A DNA stretch of 64,000 bases from Agelas oroides. Its lineage: Eukaryota; Porifera; Demospongiae; Agelasida; Agelasidae. The notes under the pieces were generated by a model, which had not been told where the DNA came from, searched no databases, and saw only the letters and a program-made list of their open reading frames with translations. The translations under genes and the position numbers were made by a program. The stretch is from contig OX422183.1 of the NCBI GenBank assembly GCA_949130485.1, forward strand, positions 2,269,936 through 2,333,935. The letters are read 5' to 3'. This document shows, in pieces, positions 55,543 through 64,000 of this stretch (its first letter is position 1; every line of letters starts with the position of its first letter).

Positions 55543-56904
55543 CTCTATAATAAATTTATGCAATATGCAAAGGGTACAACAGTAGCAGTAAGCTAATAAA
55601 AGATGCACCCATATTACAAGTATTTAACTAATATAATAAAGATGAGTATTTAACTGTGACTTAAAGGAAGTGAATGAATGTGCATTAGTAATACTATTAG
55701 GTAATGAGTTCCAAAGTGAAATAGAATGTGGAACAAATGAGTACAAGAAACTATTGGTATGTGCATAAGGTTGAATAAAACTATTATTATTTACATGTGC
55801 CCTAGTACTACGACGTACAAAAACAGGAGGGAAAACAAGGAGGTCATATACAATTTTATACATGGTAGTAAGTTTGAGATACAGCCTATGATCATTTAAT
55901 GTGGGTACTTCAAAGTTTGACAGAAGCTCATTGTAGTTCAAGTCCCATTGCTTAGCACATATTCTCAGTCCAAATTTTTGCACCCTCTCAAGTTGGTTTA
56001 TGTCTTTTTGAAGATGTGGATCCCAAACCTGACTCCCATACTCAAGATGGGGCCTTACCAGTGACAAATATAGTTGCAGAAGGGCATGCGGCTCGGTGTC
56101 ATGGGAGAATTTCCGGTAGAGTAAGCCTAAAATTTTTCTAGCTTTGCTACATATTGAGTCAATATGATGTGACCATGTAAGGTCAGAGGAGATGAGTAGC
56201 CCAAGGTATTTGTAGGAATCCACCATATGAAGAGGTATACCATTAATTAGTATTGCAGGGGGATGCATTGGTCTTGGTCTCTTCTTGCGTGTGATCAACA
56301 TATATTTGCATTTGGTGGTGTTGAAGCAGAGATGGTTCTCGTTCACCCAGTTGTTGACTGCATCAACGTCATTTTGGAGGATATTAAAATCCTCAGGGCT
56401 GCTAATTCTTCTGTATAGTAACATGTCATCAGCATAGAGCACTAGTTTGCTTCCCTCAGACAATGGAATCCTGGTAACACCATCAATATAGATTAGAAAT
56501 AAAAGAGGACCAAGTACCGATCCCTGCGGCACGCCCGAGATCACTGGGATGGTCCCTGATTCCTCTCCTCCAACCACAACCTTTTGTTGCCTGTTCATAA
56601 GATAGCTGCACAACCACTGAAGAATGAATGGATTTAGGTTTAATTGCACAAGTTTTTCCATGAGAGATTGGTGGGGAACCGTATCAAATGCCTTTTTAAG
56701 GTCTAGAAACACTGAGCAGATATCCCTACCTGCCTCCATTTCCTCCAACCAATCGTAGGTGGTGGACAACAATGCACTGACAGTAGACTTTGCAGACTGG
56801 AAACCCCACTGGGTATTAGCAAGAGGATGGTTATCTGACAAGTGATTTGTAATCAATTGATGGAAATGGCGTTCTAGTAGCTTACTTGTCACTCTCACTG
56901 CCAT
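55511..56904 (-). pseudogene. LINE 3' half: reverse transcriptase to poly(A), minus orientation
   Basis: An uninterrupted 426-codon frame from VTSKLLERHFHQLI through DICSVFLDLKKAFDTVPHQS (RT motif A), SGVPQGSVLGPLLFLIYIDG (motif B), KLVLYADDMLLY (catalytic YADD), KYLGLLISSDLTWSHHID and VRPHLEYGSQVWDPH to SLWNSLPNSITNAHSFTSFK and a stop at 55624. On the plus strand 55511-55542 is a run of 32 T, the poly(A) tail of this minus-strand copy. The frame is intact, so the insertion is young. The 5' half of the same copy lies inverted from 56905. CR1/L2/Jockey-like, same group as the 29.7-kb copy but distinct in sequence. Confidence 0.9.
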
Positions 56905-56961
56905 TTGCCACTCTCACTGCCATTTGCCGCAACTTCACAAGTGCCGCAACTTCACAAGTGC
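56890..56961. repeat. Two tandem microduplications at the LINE inversion junction
   Basis: CACTCTCACTGCCATTTGC is present twice (56890-56908 and 56909-56927), directly followed by CGCAACTTCACAAGTGC twice (56928-56944 and 56945-56961). They sit exactly where the two LINE halves meet. Confidence 0.9.
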
Positions 56962-57867
56962 TCAATTGTGCCACCTCTGGCGAACTCTGATCACTCAGGT
57001 CTGGACATGAGTATAAAATGGAGGAATATCAGGAGACCTGCAACCAGTAGTAAGAGAGTTGTCTGGAAATATGCGCAAGCAGATTTTGGCAAGGCCTGCT
57101 CACTCATTGAAGGAACTAACTGGGATGCCCTAATTAATAACGACATCAATGTGTCCTTGAAAAACTGGCAAAATAAATTTTTGAGTATTATTGAGGAATG
57201 TATACCTAAGCAGATCCTACCCAGGAGGAGAAACTTACCGTGGATGTCAAGAAACCTAGTTAGGGCAATGAGAAAACGAAATAGTCTGTACAGGCGAGCC
57301 AGGAAACACCGAAATCCTGGCCTCTTCAACCGCTATAAGGGAGAAAGAAATAGAATTGTGCATGAGCTGAGAAGGGCCAAGAGGGATTATTACTTGAGAA
57401 ACCTCAATCCAAACAATACCAAACAGTTCTGGAAGACCGTAAAACTGATGAATAAACAGAAAACTTCCATTCCTACTCTTAACAGGAATGGTACAGCAGC
57501 TAACGAAGACTCTGAGAAGGCCAACATGCTCAATCAATACTTCTCTGAATGCTTTAATATGGCTAAACCGCCCCTGGCTAATGGGGACTATTGCAACATC
57601 CAAACCACTGGTGAATGTCCTCAAGACATACTTTGTACAGAAGATGAAGTTTTCTATATGTTGAATTCTTTGAATACCACCAAAGCTAATGGTCCAGACG
57701 GAATATCTGCACGAATGTTGAAAAACACTGCCCATAGCATTACTCCATCCCTGACAAAGCTATTGAATCTCTCTATTCAAAGTAGTAGATTCCCGGAGGC
57801 ATGGAAACTTTCTTCGGTTGTACCCATCCCCAAAGGCAGTGAACACGAAAGTCCATCTAATTACAGA
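56905..57867 (+). pseudogene. LINE 5' half, inverted: endonuclease end to RT start
   Basis: The plus-strand frame contains CSIVPPLANSDHSGLDM, whose SDH is the last catalytic motif of the EEP endonuclease. The endonuclease-RT linker follows (RRRNLPWMSRNLVRAMRKRN, KRDYYLRNLNPNNTKQFWKT). It ends with the RT start (TTKANGPDGISARMLKNTAH, AWKLSSVVPIPKGSEHESPS, NYR). It stops just where the minus-strand half begins (SKLLERHF). The two therefore form one LINE copy whose 5' portion was inverted during insertion (twin priming). The frame past NYR is flanking DNA. Confidence 0.9.
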
Positions 57868-58398
57868 CTTGTTACCATGGTAATGTGTGAGGAAATCATG
57901 TGTGCTTATAAAATACTCAGTGCTTTCTTCTTTTGGAGGAAGGCCCAGAAAATCCAGAAAATGGATTGGAGGGGGAGTCATGTGCACTGTCATCACTCTG
58001 AGTGGGCTATAGAGGGAAAGAGTGAGTGAAGGGAAGGGAGAAGAGAGGGAGGGGAGAGAGTGAAGTGGGAGGGAGGAGAGAGGGAATGAAGTGGGAGGGA
58101 GGAGAGAGAGTAATGTAGGAAGGAAGAAAGAAAAAGATAAACAGGGAGGGAGGTAAAATGGGAAGGAGAAGAGAGAGAAGGAGTGAGGAAAAAGGGAGAG
58201 GAGGAAGGGCAATGTGTTGTCTACACTACAAGTGAAAGGAAACAACTACTGGAGCTCACAATGTTACTTGCTGTTGTGTACGCACTGTGAGAGAAAAAGA
58301 GAGAGTACATGAGTCTGTGCCTGCACTAAGCTCAAATTCATAATAAAATAGTGGTCAACACAAATTCTTGAGAGGTAACAACAGTGATCGACACAAAC
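57868..58398. repeat. Flank and polypurine tract
   Basis: 58020-58205 is a GGGAGGGAGGAGAGAG-type purine run. Nothing coding seen. Positionally this is where the UEV/DEATH gene's 5' exons could lie, but none is visible. Confidence 0.5.
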
Positions 58399-61300
58399 TC
58401 ACATCTTCCGCTTCTTTGGCAGGAAGTGAATCTCTTCATCTGAGTCACTCTCATCCTAAACAACATGGACACAGGAAGACAATATAGGCAATATCATAGC
58501 CACACAAGCCAGTTTTCTGAAGGTTACTTTTAGAGATTAAGTTAAGAGTGGAAATTACTGTCATTATGCAAATAGAACGGAAGGCTGCTGCATTGTTGGG
58601 TGTATTTATTTATTGAGTGAATCCAATTTGGCAGAAGAGTAAATGCCAGGAAGTGTTCTTCTCAAAGCAACACTTGCGAAGTCACCTGCAGAGGCGTAAT
58701 TCATCCAGGCATGTTCTTATCAAAACAAGTACACAATGTACAGGCATTGGTCCTGGCAAGTGAAGAGATGATAAGAGAGTTGAAAGTTCTCTGCACCTAC
58801 GCACATCCGGGAAGGCCCAAAATAATTTAGTACTGCAAGTGACAAACGCTGGGGCGATGAGGCCTTGGCACATGGCTAGTGCTTTCTTGGAAAATGTGCT
58901 TCCATTACAATGCAACATCTAATCTAGCTGAAGAAATTAGGTTCGTAAAATATTTCATGAACCTAATCTAGCGGAATTTTCTACCGTTCTACTCGAATAA
59001 TAGATTTAGGGTCCATAAACCACCCGAGGGCGAGGGTTGTTTATGGCCATAAATCCCTGTCTACTGTGGTTTATCTGTTATATTCTCCACTCTGATTGGT
59101 CCTTGTTGTTATTAGTAAACACACATGGTAGTTTTCACTGTAAACAAGGTATGTTATTAGCGAAGCAGTTTATAGTGTAAACAAGATAGCTTATAGGAAA
59201 CATCATTTTACAACTTTCTGTGGTGTATGGAACAGAATCTACAACTTCCTGTCTGTATATGGAAAATAATACCCACCTGTTACCAGAGAATATAAGGAGG
59301 TAAGTGTGGCAGTGTTTTCTGTATATGTAGGTGGTTCTGGGGGCATACACCCCAGCAATAGATTTGGAAATTTATGTGCTCTGAGGACATATTTGTTGAC
59401 TTGTAAGACCTAATGCAACTATAGTAATGCACATCTAATGTACTTTGATAGGAAACACTTCAGGTAAGTGTAATGTCGTAACTAGACTGCACGCAAACGA
59501 CTGATAACACAACAGCAACACTCTAATCTCAACTCAACTGGTCCAACTCAATATATAAGCGGGCAATAGCAAAAAGAGGCCTCACAGGGAGCAGGCCCCA
59601 GAGCACAAAGAATAACGTAACAAAGGCTTTACATGGCACAAAAGTAGCATTCATGCACAAGTACAAAGCAGGTGTAAACTAACCACAACATAGTATACAA
59701 ACAGACACTTTATTACAGTAAGAAAGGTTTTGAAAAGGGGAGAGGAAAATTTAATGTTTGGGGGTATACTCCGCCTCCCTCCCCTCCCCCCTCCTCCCTC
59801 TCCCCTCCGCCCTCTGTCCTCCCCCTCTTCCCTCCCCCTTCCACTACCCCTTTCCCCCCTCCTCTTCCCCTCCCCCTACCGCGGGTTCGAGTCCCTCCCT
59901 GAGTCACTGTCTTTTTTCCCCCTCTTTCTCGTCTTTATTTCTCACCTTTCTTTCTCAATGACTTTGACCACGTTTAAGGTCTGACTGTCAGGTCTGGAGC
60001 ATGTTAACAACTGATCCTGCTCGTCGCGCTCATCGCACCCCCCTCCTCCCTCTCCCCTGCCCTCTGCCTGTCCCTCCCACTACCCCTTTCCCCTCTCCTC
60101 TTCCCCCTCCCCCTATCCCTTTCCCCTTCCTCTTCCCCTTCCCCTACCCCCTTCCCCCTACCCTTTCCCCTACCTCTCCCCCTATCCCCTATCTCATTCC
60201 CCCTTTCTCCCTTCCCCTTTCCCTTCCCCTCCCTTTCCCCTTCCCTCCTTCCCCCTTCCCTCCTTCCCCCTCCCCTCTTCCCCCCTTTTCCTCTTCCCTC
60301 TCTCCCCTTTGCCCCCTCCCAAATAGCCCTGAAAACACTGCTTAAAGTGGAAAAGTACACTGCAAGTGCAGAAAGCTGAATGGGTAGGGTAGACAATATT
60401 GTATCTGTAACTTAAACTTACCCCATATGCAAATACCCTCTTTCCTGTGTGTTGACTCTGAGGGCACAAGAAGAAAGCATCATGAGCCAAAATAAGCCTC
60501 ATTTCATGGTGGGAGCCTGGGAACAATCAAGACTAATGTATATGTGATATTATGTGGCAGTCCTAAATATAGCCTCATGGCCTGGGTATGAGGCTATCCC
60601 AAATAGAAATCGGACCACATGTTTTGATTGCATCAACACATTCAAAGCACTGTATCACTGAACTTCCATTAATGGTGGGGCGCATATGTGCTTCGGAGAT
60701 GCATGAGTATCTGATTGTCACTGAAGTGTAAATGAACCTTACCCTTATCAAAAGTTAAAGCAATGCTCTGCTTCGAACATGGTTGTTGTGTAAAGTGAGG
60801 GAGCTCCAACACCTATTTATACACACTCACGGATTAAAGTTCCACTTTGTGGGTAGGAAAATTGGGTGGGGCATTTGAAGCTAAATGGGTTGGATAGTCA
60901 TGGCTAGATGGGATGCGGGATTTGTAGCTAAATGGGTGGGGTAGTCACAGCTAAATGAGTCATTTGACATGCTCAAAAAAACCTGTCTTCAGGGGATTAC
61001 CCTTTTCCAATCATCGCATGACTACGGGTTTTAGTCCCTTTAAACTCCCAAGCTGTAGCCTACTACAGAAAAGTAACTCAAGTTATGGGTATAAGGCTGA
61101 CCCACAGTGAAGTTACAGGTGTGAGGCTGACTCACAGTCAAGTTACAGGTGTGAGACTGACTCACAGTTAAATTACAGGTGTGAGGCTCACTTGCAGTCA
61201 TATTACGGGTGTGAAGCTCATTCACAGTCGTATTACGGGTGTGAGGTTCACTCACAGTCATATCACGGATGATGTGAGGCTTACTCACAGTCAAAATGCA

Positions 61301-62272
61301 AGATGTTTGTTTTCTATCCGGGACTTCCATTATATGCTGACACAGTGGTCAGCTGGATTAGTGGGTACCTCAGCATGCCAATTAGAAACTTGTTACATAA
61401 ACACTACTGAATAACGTTGCAGCATAGCTTACTGTAGCCTTGCTGGCGTGAGCAGTGATAGGGGTGGTAGTGAAGGAGAGGGAAGGGGTAGCAACTGAGG
61501 CTTGAAGAAAGAACACATGCAGTCAAAGTTTAGTTCAGTAAACACTGCTATAGGTCTAGCTGACCTAGCACTAGTGGTTCATAGTGGACTTGAACAACAA
61601 GCATGTTGCTGCAGTTGGTTCTTGGTCTCATTGTGAACCTCATTCCCACTGGGAACAAGGCTATCTACAGCCTTGTTCCCAGGACCCCTCCCACCTTCCC
61701 ATCACTTGCAGTACAAAAACGTGGGGAAGCAGGGTGGGTGCCTGGGAACACAAGGCTGTCTAATCGCATCTACTCTGCCATACCTCCAGATGTCTTCTTT
61801 GATGTTCCTTGGGTGCTTTTTCCTTTTCCCCCAACTTCTCTTCCTCTACCTCTACCAGTGGTCGTGGCACCACGGCCCCTTCTCCCCCTTCCACCTCGTC
61901 TACCATGATGAGTTGTCTCCTTTGGGTTATCATGCAATTCGGAGCTGTTGTGGTCGTCAAAGCTGTCAGTCTGGTCAGGCAGGGTCTCCCGGACACTGGC
62001 AAGATGCTGCATAATCAGTGATTGAGAAAAAGATTGACAAATTCAGTTGATACAATGACTGATCCGTAATAAGTATCAGTTTGCCTAACCTAATGTACAA
62101 ACATTCTGTCCCTCCTCCCATTCCCCTTCCTTCCATCCTTCCTTTTCCTCACTCTTCATTCTCCAACTCTCCTTTCCTTGTTTTTTTCCTTTTTCCTTTC
62201 TTCCTTCCTCTCCCCCCATTTCCTTTCCTTCCCCTCCTTTTTTCCCCTCTCTCCCTCCCACCCTCTGCCACC

Positions 62273-62303
<31 letters not shown>

Positions 62304-63016
62304 ACACACACCCCTCTTCTCCCTTCACTTCTTTCCTTTTCCTCTCTCTCCTCCAGCCCTTCTCTCACAACTCACAGCTCTAGCCTCATCTGCTGCTGCT
62401 TCCTGTCTCTTCAACAACTCTTCTCGCTGCTGGGAGATCTGTGAACATGATGATGATGTCACGAGGTCAAGTTTCACTTAAAAGCCTGATAAGCTGGTGT
62501 CACAATAAAGATCCCTTCAATGAAGAATGTGACATCAATGTCTGACTGTGACTTTCTGTGGGTGATGTCATCATGACATCACAAACAGCACAATTTAAAT
62601 GCCTAAAACTGGGAATCAAAACCCGGGGTCCCTGGCTTGAACTGCCAGTGCTCTGACTCCAAGGCAACCACCAGACAACCACCACCCCCCACAATCCTCT
62701 ACACATACTGCACAGAATACTTCAACCACCAACCCTCACAAGCAGAATTGTGAAGGTTGGTGGTTGTCCAACAGTCATACCTTAGTGTTCAGAGCAAAGG
62801 CAGCTCAAGCCAGGGTCTCTAGGTTCGATTAAAAACAACAGCTGGCTTTTGATTTTCTTCTATTTCACCTCACAACATTGAACATGTGTTTATTTACAGC
62901 TGGGCAATTTTTCTAAAGCACTGTAGCTACTAATTACCTGGCCATCAATATCAGCCTCTGTGATTGGTCTGTGCTTCAGATAATCCTGACTCTGTTTTAG
63001 CGAGTACTTCACAAAG
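58399..63016 (-). CDS. MRE11: MRE11-like DNA repair nuclease, C-terminal exons (partial)
   Basis: Exons 63016-62938, 62438-62376 and 62006-61784 join in phase and read FVKYSLKQSQDYLKHRPITE, ISQQREELLKRQEAAADEAR, then HLASVRETLPDQTDSFDDH and a Gly/Arg region (HHGRRGGRGRRGRGATTTGR). The order VKYxLxxxQxxLKxR, ID..I...RE, then a GAR motif is that of the MRE11 C-terminus (MRN complex; the GAR motif is arginine-methylated and binds DNA in vertebrates). The terminal exon 58455-58399 reads DESDSDEEIHFLPKKRKM and stop, an acidic patch plus NLS. It needs phase 0, whereas 61784 ends in phase 1, so at least one exon between is missing (60494-60459 is a weak candidate). The nuclease core lies beyond the right edge. 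Confidence 0.6.
58998..59298. mobile_element. Foldback MITE family A, copy 3
   Basis: GGTCCATAAACCACCCGAGG...GGTTGTTTATGGCCATAAATC forms the hairpin end. CTGTCTACTGTGGTTTATCT, CTGATTGGTCCTTGTTGTTA, CACTGTAAACAAGGTATG and TACAACTTCCTGTCTG follow. Closest to copy 1 (31873-32228, opposite strand). In an intron of the MRE11-like gene. Confidence 0.75.
59762..59905. repeat. Polypyrimidine tract
   Basis: Irregular CCCTCCCC/CCTCTTCC run, ending in CCGCGGGTTCGAGTCCCTCC. Its companion at 60033-60320 shares CCCCTCCTCCCTCTCCCCTGC and CCCACTACCCCTTTCCCC strings, so one may derive from the other. Confidence 0.75.
60033..60320. repeat. Polypyrimidine minisatellite (CCCTTCCCCTTTCCCC)
   Basis: About 290 bp with almost only C and T on the plus strand, with CCCTTCCCC-type subunits. 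It gives a Pro/Leu/Phe-rich apparent ORF on plus and a Gly/Arg/Glu-rich one on minus. Neither is believed. Confidence 0.85.
60985..61072 (+). repeat. tRNA-related SINE-like sequence, copy 2
   Basis: GACTACGGGTTTTAGTCCCT, then TTAAACTCCC and TAGCCTACTACAGAAAAG, in the same order as 51105-51195. Confidence 0.45.
61078..61295. repeat. 30-bp tandem repeat, ~7 units
   Basis: Units of AGTTACAGGTGTGAGGCTGA-CTCACAGTCA, diverging to the right (ATTACGGGTGTGAG). Open on both strands because 30 is a multiple of three (10-residue repeats such as TVSQPHTCNL on minus). It lies in an intron of the MRE11-like gene and is probably non-coding. Confidence 0.85.
61620..61760. mobile_element. TAGCCTCGTTCCC foldback, double/rearranged copy
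   Basis: CCTCATTCCCACTGGGAACA-AGGCT is followed by AGCCTTGTTCCCAGGACCCC...GCCTGGGAACACAAGGCT with CACTTGCAGTAC in the loop. Two foldbacks lie adjacent, about 25 bp from the donor of the GAR exon (61784). Confidence 0.65.
62100..62340. repeat. Polypyrimidine tract with (C)n(CA)n
   Basis: CTTCC/CCCTTCC-rich run, then about 17 C and about 10 CA (62271-62311). Sits between two MRE11-like exons; on the sense (minus) strand it is a purine/TG run. Confidence 0.85.
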
Positions 63017-64000
63017 CTGGTGAGAAGAAAACATGAGAATGCAACCACCACACTATCAGTGTCACACAAACATCAACATTCACCTCTAAAGCCTTATTCC
63101 TTCGAGGTAGGTTCTGGTTTCAAAAATAGATGATTTGTGATCCACAAATCATCAATTGTGTCGTGAAATATCACCCAAATTTGAACGATAATTATATGCT
63201 TGTTTCTCTTAAATAGAACTGAAAAGTGGATGAAATTGTCCAAATTTGGATGATGATTCTGAATGTGCTCTTAAGTCATCCAAAAGTGGATGTTTTTCCC
63301 ATCTTCTTTTGTTGATTCATGTGTCTTCCAAAATTGGATGTTTGTACTATCCCCTTTCTGATGATTCTGAACATGATTGCAGGGCCAGAGGCAGCTAACT
63401 TTGACTGGTACGGCCATGGAATGACGGATGAGCATAAGCTTAAGTGTGCAAAACTTAGGGGGGTCTGGGGGTCATACTGCTGCTTGGGTTTATGTGGATG
63501 GTCGTGGGTTGGGCATTCAAATGTTATTGGTGTTGAATGCCCTCTTGAAAAATAGAATTGTTCTGGGGGTGAGATTGTGGCCTGGGGTGAGAGGGGTAGA
63601 AGAATGTCTTGGGGTGAGTGGAGATACCCTGATCTTCGTTGGGGTGGTCGTGAATCCGAAACAAATTAATGCGATCAATTCCCAAGTGAATGAGCAGGCA
63701 AATTCAGGACTTCAAAAGGTACAGGGTCAACTGGCATACATGAACAATGAGAACTTCAAAATACATTGTTCACTCTTCTTAGCACTTAAGAATATGGACA
63801 AAAAGTTGGGACTTAGTGTACATGATTTACATTTGTAAGCATTTCCTGTATCCTTGTAGGGTTGGAAAAGGGGAGAAGGTTGGAGGAAAGAGGGGAGGTT
63901 TGGAAGAAGGCAGATAAGGTCACACTCCAATAATGTATGATTTGTGACTATCATACAAATTTTGACCCATTTGTTAATTTACTATTATCTTATACCACTT
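63017..64000. other. No exon recognised; short hairpin and repeated TTGGATG strings
   Basis: 63128-63153 is a palindrome (GATGATTTGTG-AT-CCACAAATCATC). Strings such as CCAAATTTGGATGATGATTC, CCAAAAGTGGATG and CCAAAATTGGATG recur at 63240-63345. The 136-codon plus frame 63428-63838 has no known features. Upstream MRE11-like exons must lie beyond the window or were missed here. Confidence 0.4.

Noticed and set aside
57868..58029. Continuation of the plus-strand LINE frame
   Set aside because: Similarity to RT ends at NYR (57867); the rest is flanking DNA read by chance.
58636..58720. Finger-like plus-strand string KCQEVFFSKQHLRSHLQRRN
   Set aside because: Only one cysteine and no in-frame partner exon; may be a decayed C2H2 finger, but unsupported.
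59713..60396. Gly/Arg/Glu-rich (minus) and Pro/Leu-rich (plus) frames
   Set aside because: Translation of polypyrimidine tracts; could be mistaken for an RGG protein but lacks splice sites and start context, unlike the exon at 62006-61784.
61040..61330. 96-codon minus frame of 10-residue repeats
   Set aside because: 30-bp tandem repeat with diverging units; likely intronic.

Overview
This is animal nuclear DNA, most likely from a sponge (demosponge-like); the species is not recognised. The supporting evidence is spliced genes with very short introns (about 60-100 bp across a 16-exon gene), a CARD-NACHT-LRR innate immune receptor, a DEATH-like domain exon, a receptor-kinase-type C-lobe remnant, CR1/L2/Jockey-like non-LTR retrotransposons, and a very high load of small inverted-repeat elements. 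No operons, CRISPR arrays or bacterial features are present. Several genes could be followed across introns by checking that GT-AG sites and codon phase agree exon by exon.

Layout. 1-1972 (minus): a multi-exon gene of unknown function that runs off the left edge. It stands head to head, 560 bp apart, with 2533-6945 (plus), an intact 16-exon, 955-residue C2H2 zinc finger + Plavaka/KDZ-like transposase gene. 7-13 kb: isolated exons, nested inverted repeats, a 20-bp minisatellite carrying an inserted MITE, and an orphan LINE endonuclease fragment. 13.8 and 32.4 kb (minus): two near-identical single-exon genes for secreted, cysteine-rich, membrane-anchored proteins. 16.3-17.2 kb: a kinase/coiled-coil pseudogene. 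18.3-18.7 kb: a Ty3/gypsy remnant. 19.7-28.3 kb (minus): an NLR gene whose CARD-like exon lies 5 kb from the NACHT-LRR exon. 29.6-30.8 kb: a LINE inserted in an older inverted-repeat element. 33.4-42.2 kb: a large composite repeat with a 63-bp satellite inside and at least five dated nested insertions; two short versions of it lie in tandem at 45.4-48.5 kb. 45.0-53.4 kb (minus): exons that join in phase into a TSG101-type UEV domain, proline-rich linkers and a C-terminal DEATH-like domain. 55.5-57.9 kb: a LINE copy split by a 5' inversion (twin priming). 58.4-63.0 kb (minus): C-terminal exons resembling the DNA-repair nuclease MRE11.

How it fits together. Four host-type gene units are on the minus strand: the NLR, the Cys-rich pair, the UEV/DEATH gene and the MRE11-like gene. 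Their introns and flanks are filled by mobile DNA. The strongest candidates for something undescribed are (i) the intact, intron-rich Plavaka-type gene with a divergent partner, (ii) the UEV-DEATH architecture, (iii) the NLR with an 11-residue Pro-rich repeat and a basic NLS-like patch between CARD and NACHT, and (iv) a family of tiny foldback elements beginning TAGCCTCGTTCCCAGG that leave 8-10 bp target duplications.
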